A stretch of 64,000 nucleotides of DNA from Glebionis coronaria (Eukaryota; Streptophyta; Magnoliopsida; Asterales; Asteraceae): positions 386,191,807 to 386,255,806 of the forward strand of contig CM046878.1 of assembly GCA_025667525.1 (NCBI GenBank), written 5' to 3'. The position numbers and the translations under genes were made by a program. This document shows positions 1 through 9,618 of this stretch, in pieces. Each line of letters opens with the position of its first letter. Position 1 is the first letter of the stretch. The notes under the pieces were generated by a model. The model ran no database searches, was not told the origin of the DNA, and was given only the letters and a program-made list of their open reading frames with translations.

Positions 1-1355
1 TGCCTCCAACTCTTGATCTTCGGCTTCATCATCAGTTTCGTCACGTTAATCAACTTCATCTGCTGTTAGCGGAATCGTCGCCTCTTTTTTCTTACAAATC
101 AACATCTTTTCCTTGGATATACAGAATCCTTAACCCTTTTTGGCTTCTTTCATTCCCTAGCCATGTGTCTATAACCCTTGAAATTGAAGCATCAAATCCC
201 AGTCTTTTTCACAACCAGAATTCCTACAGTATCTCTAGCCCCAACTGGATTCGGCAACCTCTTGTTATCATACCTAGCATCACGATCATACCTTGGTACA
301 TTATCAACTTCTTTGTATCATGCATTAGATGATGATCTGAGGTTGTTGTTGGTAGGTTTGTATTTCTTCTTCTAGGTTGCAGTGAGTAAAGACATGAGTT
401 CCTCAATCTTATTGTCCCTTGAAGTTTGTTCATCATCACTGTCTCCATCTGACTCGGTGTCATACTTTGGAAGTAGAGTGGGAACAATTGCTTTTGCTTT
501 GTATCTAGGAGTAGCTAGAGGTTTGGTGGATGAGCTTGATGGCTTTGAGGAATGAGAAAGTGCTTGTTGACGATGAACGGGTTTTGTTGAAGTATCAGCC
601 ACAAATGCAATAGAGTTAGCAGACCATTCTGCCTTTTCAGCCCTAAGTTCATTCACATTATTCTAATGTTGTTTCAAGATATCATAATGTTTGTGATAAG
701 ATATAGTCTTGATATCTTCCCTTTGTTTAACCATAGTCACAAACCTTTGCCACTCCGGTTTGAGTTGAAGTAAAAACTGAACATTGGCATGATGATTGGA
801 GATGGTGCACTGATTTCTGACAAGCTCATTCATCATTTTCTAGAATCTCAAGTAATATGAGTCAATGGATTCACCATCTTCGGATGTGAATTTTCCAAAC
901 TCCAAAAGTAGATTAGTCTCGAGATCTTGAACATTGGTTGACTCACCTTGCTTCAATCGATGAATTGCATTCCATATTTCCATAGAATTAGGACATGCAT
1001 CAACCGTAGAATAAGTATCGTTATCAATCCCAGTGAGTATGTAGTTCACAGAATCAGCTTCAGTTTGGAGGTGTTTCTTTTTCTCAGTAAGACATGTGTC
1101 GAAATTCTCCATAGCTCGTGTAGTTGATGAAGTACCATCCTCTGCTTGTGTGGTAATTGGTCCGAATTCAAAAACTGGAGGTGCATTCTCAAGGAAATGA
1201 TGAAGAGCAGTTTGGTTCTCTTTTGTGTCGAGAAATTCGAGAAAACGAGATCTCCACTGAACGTAGCAACCGACTGTCAGCACATGTGGATTACCGTTGC
1301 CACCTTGTTCCAAACGAATTTGATTTGCAGTCGCATTGTTGTTGTTGTTTGACAT
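1..1355 (-). pseudogene. Copia gag pseudogene (DUF4219/UBN2-type capsid region plus ruined zinc knuckle)
   Basis: The reading frame starts at an ATG at 1353-1355 (protein begins MSNNNNNATANQIRLE) and stays in one frame leftwards to about 178. Stops interrupt it at 840-842, 663-665 and 372-374 and again near 305 and 210. The first 170 residues match the plant Copia gag layout: a W-R-x-R-F segment, a TGIDND motif and an SYYLRF motif, the last being the usual start of the second helical capsid half. The zinc knuckle lies near 160-210 and is destroyed: the second cysteine is Phe and the last cysteine codon is a stop. The family role is particle assembly and RNA binding. An upstream in-frame ATG at 1422-1424 would add 23 residues, but the Asn-rich start looks more natural. 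Confidence 0.8.
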
Positions 1356-1699
1356 GGTAATTGCTTGTGAATGGATTACAGATCTTATTAGATTTGTTGT
1401 GATGAGGCGTGGTTCAAATTTCATAGCGTTCTGAGAATCTTCAGTCCGACAATAAGTTCCTCAGTCCGACAAAACGGTGGACCAAAAAATTTTGTATCAC
1501 CAAATTTTGAAATCGAGTTAGAAATAGCCAAAAACTTGTGTAGAAATTTTTTTACTTTACTTGACCTAAAAATGTTAACTTTTTTTTTGTTGATAAACTA
1601 TGTTCCGGGACTAGTCTAGATAGTGGCTAAGTCAAAAAAGTACTCGAACAAAATTTTGCAAAGTTATAATCTCGCAATAATGAAGGATCTCGAAATATT

Positions 1700-1990
1700 T
1701 CAATATTGCGAAGATGGTAGATTTTGCAATAACTCAATATTGCCAAGATGGTAGATTTCGCAATAACTCAATATTGCGAAGATGGTAGATTTCGCAATAA
1801 CTCAATATTGAAGATTTCGCAATACCAACCAAACTTTCCTCAATAACTAATTTTTGAAGATTTCGCAATACCAACCAAACTTTTCGCAATAACCATTTTT
1901 TTTGAAGATTTCGCAATACCAACCAAACTTTCCACAATAATCAAAACCCTAGATATTGCGAAAATGAAGATTCCGCAATAATAGATGAGA
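1700..1990 (-). repeat. Minisatellite in the Copia-1 leader
   Basis: Two linked tandem arrays are visible. The first has a 34-bp unit (copies near 1700, 1734, 1768 and a partial at 1802). The second has a unit of about 48 bp (near 1808, 1856 and 1904). The core heptamer TCGCAAT and its reverse complement ATTGCGA recur. In the 34-bp unit they form a stem: TATTGCGAA at 1772-1780 pairs with TTCGCAATA at 1791-1799 around a 10-base loop. It lies between PBS and gag, so it would be in the genomic RNA leader. Confidence 0.85.
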
Positions 1991-2221
1991 TTTCGCAATA
2001 ATGGTAAACAACGTGATTCATTTTTACCAAAATCGAGCAAAACGCCCCAAAATTTTGTGTTTTTGGACGATCCAAAGTAACCAAATCCCTACCACAACTA
2101 TGTAGGAGATTGCAAAACCACAAAACCACAAAAAATATTTTGGGACCTGGGTATGTGGATCAAAAAGCACACAAAATATGTATAGAACACCACAAAACCA
2201 ATCAATCACCTATCTACTATA

Positions 2222-2235
2222 GGCTCTTGATACCA
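2222..2235 (-). other. Copia-1 primer binding site (initiator Met tRNA type)
   Basis: On the minus strand this reads TGGTATCAAGAGCC, the usual plant Copia primer site for the 3' end of initiator methionine tRNA. Two bases separate it from the LTR edge at 2238, the same spacing as in Copia-A and Copia-B of this window. Confidence 0.85.
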
Positions 2236-2237
2236 AA

Positions 2238-2551
2238 TGTAAATTTCACTTTAATCCATAACACAAGATCTAGAGTAGATCTAGAGAGAGAAAGAGAAGA
2301 AAGTAGAGAGAGAAACTAGAGAGATGGTGGAAGGTTAAACATTAACTAGAGAGAGAAAGTAAATGAACCAACACCCTCTTCCACACATGGAAGAGGGTTT
2401 ATATACCCATGAGCTTGGTGGGCTCATGGGCTTGTTCTTTGGGCCGGGCTTGGCTTACACTTGGGCATATAGCTTCTAACTTAGACAATATTAGCTTAAA
2501 GTCTAAGCCCGGTTAACCCGACTAACCTATTACAATACAATACCTTTAACA
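2238..2551 (-). repeat. Copia-1 5' LTR
   Basis: The + strand starts TGTAAATTTC next to the PBS and is taken to end at ...TTTAACA (2551), giving TG...CA ends and 314 bp, close to the 321-bp LTRs of Copia-A. It holds a GA-rich tract at about 2275-2360. On the minus strand it has a TATA box (+ strand TTTATATA at 2398-2405) followed at once by a perfect palindrome at 2374-2397 (10-bp arms, 4-base loop). The inner edge is firm; the outer edge is inferred because the partner LTR is not in the window. Confidence 0.7.
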
Positions 2552-2897
2552 ACTAAGATGACCTATTACATTCTTGTTCGAATACATAAAATATAGGGAT
2601 AACATTGAGATAGACCTTACGTCGGGTACTCATGATATGCACTTAATTCTCCTATTTCATAAAAGGAGAAATGGACTTAAGAGTTGCCTACACCACAAAC
2701 TATGCTGTATAACTATCCACAGTAAGGTATAAACATTGTGCATATGTATCGTGAGCAGAAAGTGGTGAAAAAAGACAAATAAATATTTACATATGGCAAA
2801 TATACAATCTCAGTTATGATCATAGGTCAGTATAATTACATACTATGGACATCATGATAGTTTGGGCAGACATTGGCCGCATCACTTGGACGGATAC

Positions 2898-5510
2898 TCA
2901 CAAAAAATATCTAGTGAAGCGTGATCTTTTCAATTTGTGTGGAAGGAAATTTGATCGGGAGATAGTATGCTCGTTTAGCGCTCTTTCCATGTCTTGGAGT
3001 ATGCAGGCGTCGCGTGCAGAGACAGTAGGCACACTAATAGCTGCGCCATCAGATTGAGGTGGATGCGATGTGCCTAGACCAATAATGGTGTTCTTCGCCT
3101 TAAGACCTTTTCTCCTAGCCGTGCGTTTTGCGTGACGTATCAATACTTTTTCCAAGGAGACTTCTTTAGCTACCCTGAAGGGATCCGCACTATCACGAGG
3201 GTAAGCACGAACGGGCACCTTTAGCTGAGCAACATCTGGCTTTAGGTGGTAGTGATATTCTTCATCAACACTCTCTATTTTGTGCCTTTCCAGGCCCATC
3301 CTTTGAAGCACGCTCCATTGCTGTGCTTTGACCTTCTGCCATGGCCGCAATTATCGCATGAGTATATGCCTCTCGAATGTTGGGGGATCCTATAACACCC
3401 TTAGCAGCTAGGGGGAGGCCATGTCGAATCAACCACCGTCTCTATACTGTGACAGATGCAAATGAGGGTACAATTCCTCATCAAATTCAACACTCAAGAG
3501 CTGGAGTTTTTTCTCGTGCTCATTTATTTGTTGTTGGAGCCTTGCGTTTAAGTCATCAGTATTAGCGAAGGACTTATCTTTTCATTCTTCTAATCGTTGC
3601 ATGGCCGACTGGTTATCCGACTGTTGCTTCTCTAGTCTTGTGCGCTCTTAGGCTAAAAAATCCAAAAGTTTGATCTTCTCATCTTGTAATGATTGGATAG
3701 TGTCTACGGTAGTTTTGGCCAGTGCTAGCCTTACTTTTACACAGGCTAATTCAGTGTTTTTCTCTTCCATTATCTTGGCATGTTCTACAGTTGTGGCATC
3801 AGCTCGATGGATTGATTCTGAAAATGTTTTCTTTAAATGGGACAAGAGTGTCCCTTCATGTGTCGCAATCACGGTTGCTTCCTTTACTAGCAGGTCGTCT
3901 AAAAGAAAGTCTAGGAGTTGAGAGCGCCCAGGAGGAGTAATGTTATCTAGGAAGTTCTTACAATCATGGGTTTCAGAGAAGTTACACGATGGGGGTACTC
4001 GCCACTATGGAGTAAAGAAATATTCACACGATGTTGAAGGAGTTTCATTCGGTGCAATTCAGTTTCTTCATCAAGGCGCATGTTTGTTGTAGCATCTGGT
4101 GCGACGGGCGTGGGAATGGTTGGAGTGTATGTCGTTAAAATCTTTTCAGCATCCATTATGTAATGTGAAATGATAAGTAGGGTTAGATCTTTTTGAAATA
4201 CAATAGGAGGATGGTCAATTATGGGGATACATGCAAAAGATGTTGTACCTCTGCTTTTCAGTCTACGAAGGAGCTTCCATAGAAGAATCTGAGGAGCTCT
4301 CTTCAAGAATACGGTCCACGGACGAGGAGGAAGAAACATTCATTTTCTCAACTACTTGTCTCGCGGAGGATGATTTTACAATCTCCCTTCGTGCTATTTT
4401 TGAAGGGACGTCGGCAAACGTTTCGCTTGTTCTCTTTGGAATCAGATGCACGACTTCTTTATCCATGGAGTCGTGTTCTTCAGGAGTTGTTTCATTGTCG
4501 GATGACTCTATTCAGTTTTCACTTATATTTTCGTCCTCTTCTGAGTAAGACGTCTCTACATATCCAAGTACACTGCGAATTAGAGTTATGTTTAGTACTG
4601 GCCTTCCTACGATTTCCCGTGGTAGGCTTGGTTCCTGTACTTCTGTATACATGGTGTGACCACATACAACTATTCTTAGTGGCAGTTCTTCCGCTGATAG
4701 TAAGCGGGGTCGCATGGTCACAACTTTTGGGTGTTGACGTCTCACTAGCTGGTGGAAGCTCATTTCTGCATAAAGGATATATGGTCCGACTTTAGTATGA
4801 TATGCATGATGGATGCACGAATGATAAAGCGTTAAAGTATAATTACTAACCATGGCCGAAGTTGTCATTGAATTGTGCAATTTGATCATCACGCATGATG
4901 ATATTTTGACTAAGTCCAATAGCGTACATCAATGCTTCGAGATAGGCTTGTATAGGTATGCAGTTGATGTTAAATTGTCGCGACATCCTGGGCACTGTAC
5001 GTACCTGCTTCAAGTAGCCCATCTTTTATCATGGTTTATGGGGTTATAAAATCATGCTCAAAAGGGAAGATGATGTTGTCTACCCAAAAGAATCTGGCAT
5101 TCCAGTTTTTCAGAGAATGGAGTTTCTCCTCGTAGTACTGGAGTGGACCTGGATGTTTTGAGAAATATATCCAATCGTTGACCCAGGAGGGGCTATAAAA
5201 AGAGCGAAAAAGGTTTATAGTCGGGTCTATGTCAAGGACGCAACAGTTAATTTCAAAATTAGATATCTTTGCTGCGCCTATTCAATAGAGCTGCGAGATA
5301 TGGATGCCATAGAAGGTTAGGATATCCATTAAAAATCGCGATATTGGTATGCGGTTGTTGGTGAATTTGAAAAATCTTGTGCATACTCCTACTTTCCGGA
5401 TAGGAAAGCTCCCTATGTGGGATTGAGGATCTGGTACTTCAGGATGAAGGTTATCTGGGATATGATATTATGTGGTGAACTGACTCTTGCTTTGAAATTC
5501 ACGAAGCTAT
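2898..5510 (-). pseudogene. Antisense extra ORF, 'putative gypsy-type transposon' (Transposase_28-like) pseudogene
   Basis: Reading the minus strand from about 5510, broken frames give the N-terminal block typical of this plant family: a pattern around IGSFPIRKVGVCTRFF and then NNRIPISRFLMDIL, next a region with FYSPSWVNDWIYFSK and a W-N-x-R-F-F-W-V motif (about 5060-5460). An acidic Ser/Glu-rich linker follows (about 4260-4560), then a coiled-coil-like stretch (3648-3872). The C-terminal block is EFDEELYPH and an HGLPLAAKG-type segment (about 3380-3520), ending in a 150-codon open stretch (2898-3350). At least four frame changes or stops break it. The function of the family is unknown; it is carried by Tat-type retrotransposons. 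Recognition is by eye from the block order, so I am fairly but not fully sure. Confidence 0.6.
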
Positions 5511-5635
5511 GTCAAATAGTTTCTTTACCATTTTGAAGGTGTGCGGCACGATTGACGTCGCAGTATTTTGTGTTGATTCTAGTGCAGTGCGCACGTAAAT
5601 ATGAAGGTTTGTTAATGGTGGCAAATGAATTGTTA

Positions 5636-7489
5636 GAGTGCTGGGAGCCGTTGGCACCAGAAGGTGGTGCCAAAGGCGCCACGTAGGATTCTGGGCCTTT
5701 GGCACCAGAATCCTGTTGGCACCACATTTCTGAGGTAACCGTTGGCACCAGAATTTCTGGTACCAACGGAATTATTTTTTATTTTTTTTTTCACAAAAAT
5801 TAACTTAAAATAAAACTTTTATTAATAAAAAAAAACATTACAATAAAAAAAAACATTACAATAAAAAAAACATTACGAAAAACTTAAAATAAAGAAAATA
5901 CATAACGGAAATAAATAAACTAGTTCTCGGGAGGGGCATACGATGCGCGAATCGCATCCTTTCGGCTCTCGATGATTGCCCGGTCCGAGGCACTCATGTT
6001 CCTTGTGTCGATTTGAAGGATTGCGAATTCTTGAGCGACCATGTGCGTGGTGAAATATTTTATTTTCGCGTTTGACTCACGCTCCATGATTTCCAACTTG
6101 GCTTGTCTCTCGATCTCGTATTGTTCTTTCATCATTTGTTGATAAGCTTTCGGGTTTGAACCGGAAGTAGCCGACGAGTTGGTTGATCTTTGACTTTTGG
6201 CAATACGATACGACCCGGGCGGCCTCGGGATGGCTTCGGGACCAAAAAACTCGGGACCTTCTTCGGTAACACGGAGACGGTTTCGCCTTTCAAGAGTAGA
6301 ATCGGGGTTCTTCCACTTGTGCTTGTCCTTCAAAAAATTCCAAGCCGACTTGTGCTTAAATGCTACACCCCCCATGGCTCGTTTGTACGCTAGCTCAACA
6401 CGTTCCATAAAACCCTCATCATTCTCCCCACTCATCATTTGCATCTCGTCATAAAGACTATTTCACTTCTTAACCGCCCGATTCAACGTACTCCATTTTC
6501 CCGTTAACATGTTTTTGGTGCGTTTTGGGAATTTTTTTGATTTCGCCACATCATTGTATACTTGATCAACCCGCCACCAAAAAGTATCCTTTGTTTGACT
6601 CACACCAACCCTAGCATTCTCCGAAATCTCTATGAAGCATTCGGCTAAAAGCAACTCCTCGTCATCGGTCCACAAATGCCGAGTCGCATCATCTTCATCG
6701 TCGTCCTCCACCTCAATCACCTCTTTCGCCTTCCTAGTAGTCTTAGCCTTACTAGACTTAGTCTTAACCTTACGACGACCTTTCTTTGATGTTGGTGTCG
6801 GGATTTGTTCTTCGTCTACGTCTTCGTCGATTAGGTGATGGGATTGTTGGTCGGATTGTGGTGTTGATTGTGGTTGTGATTGAGTTTGTGGTTGTGAACC
6901 CATTTGTGATTGTTGAAATTGTTGAAACTTCGCCCATTGTTCTTGTTGGTATTTCATGTAAGCTTCATTTTGTTGTGGTGGGAAAAATGGAGAATAGAAG
7001 TGTTGGGGTTGAGAAGACGAACCCGGATTCGAAGATGAACCGGGATTGTAGTTTTGGAATTGATTGGAGGGATCGTTAAGCATGTTGTTAGTCCAATTAG
7101 GATCCATTTTTTGTAAAGAAATTAGGATAGGAAGTAATAGATTGGATTGGAAAAATGGATGAAATGAGGTATAATATATAGGGATTTGTACAATGTTTTT
7201 TGAAAAAAAAAATTTTTTTTTTAAACCCAACGGCTAGTTTTTTTTAATTTTTTTTTTTTAATAAGCCTAGCCAACGGCTATTTTTTTAAAAAATTAAATT
7301 TTTTTTTTCAAAAACACCCCTCCCAACGGCTAGAAACTAAAAAAAAAAAAAAAAAAAAAAAGGGTGTGTTGGCGCTGGCTGTTGGGGTTGGCGCGAGGTC
7401 CGTTGGCGCGAGCCACGGTACCGTGCGCCAACGGTGGGGTGGCGCCAAAGGCTTAACAGCCAGCCTTGGCACCACCACTCCCCCCACTC
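5636..7489 (-). mobile_element. PIF/Harbinger-like DNA transposon, non-autonomous, ORF1 only
   Basis: The ends are imperfect inverted repeats. The left reads GAGTGCTGGGAGCCGTTGG and the right, reverse-complemented, GAGTGGGGGGAGTGGTGG (about 14 of the first 18 positions agree). Both are flanked by TTA (5633-5635 and 7490-7492), the 3-bp duplication typical of PIF/Harbinger. Subterminal GC-rich inverted blocks built on GTTGGCACC and GTTGGCGC occur at both ends. Only the Myb/SANT-like ORF is present. No DDE nuclease fits in the 1,854 bp, so movement would need a transposase in trans. It interrupts the 3' part of the Tat-like element. Confidence 0.75.
5920..7107 (-). pseudogene. Harbinger ORF1-like protein (Myb/trihelix + NAM-associated C-terminal domain), one in-frame stop
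   Basis: The frame begins MDPNWTNNMLNDPSNQFQNY. Upstream codons exist to 7230, but this Met matches the usual start of the family. It is one frame of about 395 codons with a single TGA at 6463-6465. Layout: Gln/Pro/Ser-rich N-terminus (residues 1-100); basic, Lys-rich stretch and acidic run (about 115-155); a Myb/SANT-like block with WTDDEELLLAECFIEIS and FWWRVDQVYND; then after the stop NSLYDEMQMMSGEN, FKHKSAWNFLKDKHKW, and a charged helical C-terminus resembling the NAM-associated domain. In Harbinger elements this partner binds DNA with the transposase in the nucleus. Many plant annotations mislabel such proteins as 'glutathione S-transferase T3-like'. A stop-free version would be a normal-length family member. 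Confidence 0.8.
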
Positions 7490-7492
7490 TTA

Positions 7493-7772
7493 CTGTGTGT
7501 AATATAGTGAAATGGAGGCTAGGGGTATTAATACCTCTAGGGTTTACTGTTTAAATACAGGAATGCATGTCGCGTGTCATCTACTTACACAATTCAATGG
7601 TAGAAGATGTATCGTTAAGCAGAGGTGTCATACACTTTTCCCGTTTCCCAAAGAAAGTGGATAAATGGGTAGTAGGTACATGTTTATGCGAGTGAATTTA
7701 AAAAAAAACTTATTTGCTAAACTTCTCATTTCCCTATCAGCTCAGTAACAGGTGCAACTATGTTTCTTTATT
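7493..7772 (+). other. Non-coding 3' region of the Tat-like element
   Basis: Between the Harbinger end and the hairpin/PPT I see no coding signal. A short A-run (about 7691-7700) is the only simple feature. Confidence 0.5.
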
Positions 7773-7817
7773 AGTCTAGTAGTCGCGGCGTGCCCTGCGA
7801 CTGCTAGACTGGGGGAC
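7773..7817 (+). promoter_or_regulatory. Hairpin plus polypurine tract of the Tat-like element
   Basis: A 14-bp inverted repeat (7773-7786 with 7797-7810; 13 pairs plus one T:G wobble; 10-base GC-rich loop) abuts the purine run GGGGGA (7811-7816), three bases before the LTR. The purine tract would prime plus-strand DNA synthesis. The hairpin is unusually strong for this AT-rich window. Confidence 0.7.
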
Positions 7818-7818
7818 A

Positions 7819-8436
7819 TGATGACGTATAGTCCCTAGTCGGGATGTAAACCTGACCCACGGGTACTACCCGTATCTAATCCATTACGTATGGGTTGGGA
7901 CAGACAGTGCGAAAGCCCATGAGGCCCAATAGGCCACTATCGCACGCGGTTTCCCAACAACCGCACTCTAGCCGCACGCGGATAGAAACAGATAGAATCA
8001 TAATCTAATTAGGATTACGATTCACCTAAGCTAAGAGGATATACACTCTCCTTATTTACGTGATAATGATCTAGTTGTATATGGTAATTATCTCTTGCTT
8101 AGGCCGCAAGAATATGGAAGCCCAATTAGGGTTTCACCCCGTATAAAATAATCCCTCGGGGTTCCACAAAGGTACGATTAACATAATCTCTAAACCCTTA
8201 CCAAGTACTCATTCAAACCGATTACTCAATCAAACTGATTGCTCAATCAAACCAATTACTTACTCTCACGCTGGAGTCTAATCGTGGGATACATTCCCAC
8301 GGTAAGCTTAACGATGTCTGTTATTTAGTGTGCAGGGTCTTCATGCAAGTTCACTTGGTGCAAGAGCTGGAGTCCTCAAAACACGAATTAAGCCTAATTG
8401 AAGTCAAGCACGGTCCATACAACTTTTGTATCAACA
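7819..8436 (+). repeat. 3' LTR of the Tat-like element (outer edge approximate)
   Basis: It starts TGATGACGTATAG directly after the polypurine tract. A TATAAAATA box lies at about 8141-8149 with a CT-rich stretch after it. I placed the end at ...GTATCAACA (8436), giving about 618 bp; an earlier CA near 8345 is an alternative. No second copy is in the window to prove the boundary. Confidence 0.5.
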
Positions 8437-8583
8437 GTTTTTGCTTCCAAAAAGTCAACGTTGGATCTCTTTAAATATGGGGTACTTCCCTACGTATCAC
8501 CACACGAATTCAAACCCACTCCCATAAAAAATACATTTACAGGTATTACATTATGGAGGCTAATGCAACCACAAAAAAACTAT

Positions 8584-9618
8584 TGAAACAACATCATCAG
8601 CGATGCTAAGCCTGCTGCATCACCATATGTTCGTATATCGGCAACTGCTATTAGAGACAACTCTAACGACTCTCCTACTGAAAGCAACTTTGCTAATGGT
8701 CATACTGGAAACAGTTCCCATGGTCGTTCAATGTCTGCTAGGATAAATGTCAACAATTGTATGACAAGCAGGAGCACAAACTTTCATAATGCTCTAACGA
8801 TAAATGGGTCATTGTTTTTGGATTCCCTGCGGGTAGGCATAAGTGGAACAATAATTGTATTGATTTGTCGTATGTGGGACGCGAAAATATAAAGAAAAAA
8901 TACACGAGCATAGATTTTATTGTCTCTGATTGAAAGGTAATCTTTGCTTATTTATTTCTCTTTTATGTTGTCTTTCTCTGATATTAAAATTTCCTTCCAG
9001 GGTCAAGCTATCCATTGTACTATTAAGCTGGGTGTGGCCTATAATTTCCTGAGACTCAAGGAAGGTTTAATTTATACTATCAAAGATTTTGTAGTTCGTA
9101 ATAATGCAGATGAGTATCGCATCCGAAGGGATGATTTCTACATGTTAGAGTTTGACGGCCAGACTACTATTCGTAAGACCTCTATCAATCCTACTGGCTT
9201 TGTCAGATATCCCTTGGCTTTGGCTGACTTAGACACTATTGTGGATATAAACAATAGTGTTGCCTTGGTAACTTATGTTGTCTTTGACTTATAGGTTGTA
9301 TGTAATTTATATATCCCATATAATTTGGTATTGTTGTGGGCTTCTAATTCTATAGTGCTCATGTTTACTATATCACAAATGTGGTTGGGTATATCACCAG
9401 TGTAGGTAGGAATAATATCTAAAAAACCGGTGCAAGGAAACTAGATGTTTATGTATCAAACCAGAAGTTTCAAATATCCTCCCTGTGTTTTTCTTATTTT
9501 AAGCTAATATTTGTTGCTTGAAAAAACCCATCTTTTCTTTGGTTCAAGGGGCATACAATGAAGGATACGCTATGGGGTGTCTTGGTGATGTCTTGATCGA
9601 AAAAAATAAAACACTCTG
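8584..9618 (+). pseudogene. RPA1-like single-strand DNA-binding protein (DUF223/OB folds) pseudogene, 5' portion
   Basis: The best block is an exon from about 8999 to 9267, after a clean acceptor (TTTCCTTCCAG). It has GQAIHCTIKLGVAYNFLRL, the YTIKDFVV strand and RIRRDDFYMLEFDG, the pattern of plant RPA 70-kDa-like OB folds that bind single-stranded DNA. The preceding exon (about 8600-8938) ends in a CRMWDAK block and SIDFIVSD, followed by a TGA. Two more exon pieces lie at about 9390-9480 (VVGYITSVGR) and 9549-9618 (TLWGVLGDVLIEKNK). The reading breaks at 9618, where the Gypsy element enters, and resumes at 22041. Plant Helitrons also carry RPA-like genes, so this may be transposon-borne rather than a host locus. 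The stop and insertion make it non-functional. Confidence 0.75.
9614..9618. repeat. Target site duplication CTCTG, left copy, of Gypsy-1
   Basis: CTCTG immediately precedes the TGTGACA start of the left LTR and is repeated at 22041-22045 immediately after the right LTR. A 5-bp duplication is what a retroviral-type integrase makes. Confidence 0.93.

Larger units (their letters stand above)
1..2551 (-). mobile_element. Copia-1, 5' half of an antisense LTR retrotransposon (runs off left edge)
   Basis: Read on the minus strand, the order is 5' LTR (2238-2551), two-base spacer, PBS (2222-2235), a leader with a minisatellite, then a gag reading frame that leaves the window at position 1. This is the canonical Ty1/Copia order. 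Protease, integrase and RT would lie to the left of the window. It sits directly against Tat-element sequence at 2552. The target duplication cannot be tested because the other LTR is outside. Several in-frame stops in gag show it is an inactive copy. Confidence 0.85.
2552..8436 (+). mobile_element. Tat-like Ty3/Gypsy element, 3' part, with antisense extra ORF
   Basis: The + strand shows a polypurine tract (7809-7817) followed by a TG-starting LTR, so this is the 3' end of a plus-strand element. Upstream lies a decayed ORF on the opposite strand. An antisense extra ORF between pol and 3' LTR is an established trait of the plant Tat lineage (Grande/Retand/Ogre type). No gag-pol of this element is visible, because Copia-1 occupies the sequence to the left. 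A PIF/Harbinger-like element interrupts it at 5636-7489. The lineage call rests on layout and on the extra-ORF family, so it is an inference. Confidence 0.55.

Noticed and set aside
1700..1990. Regular repeats that could suggest a CRISPR-like array (also 24880-25160 and 41220-41475)
   Set aside because: Units are directly abutting with no unique spacers, and the context is plant retrotransposon leaders. They are minisatellites.
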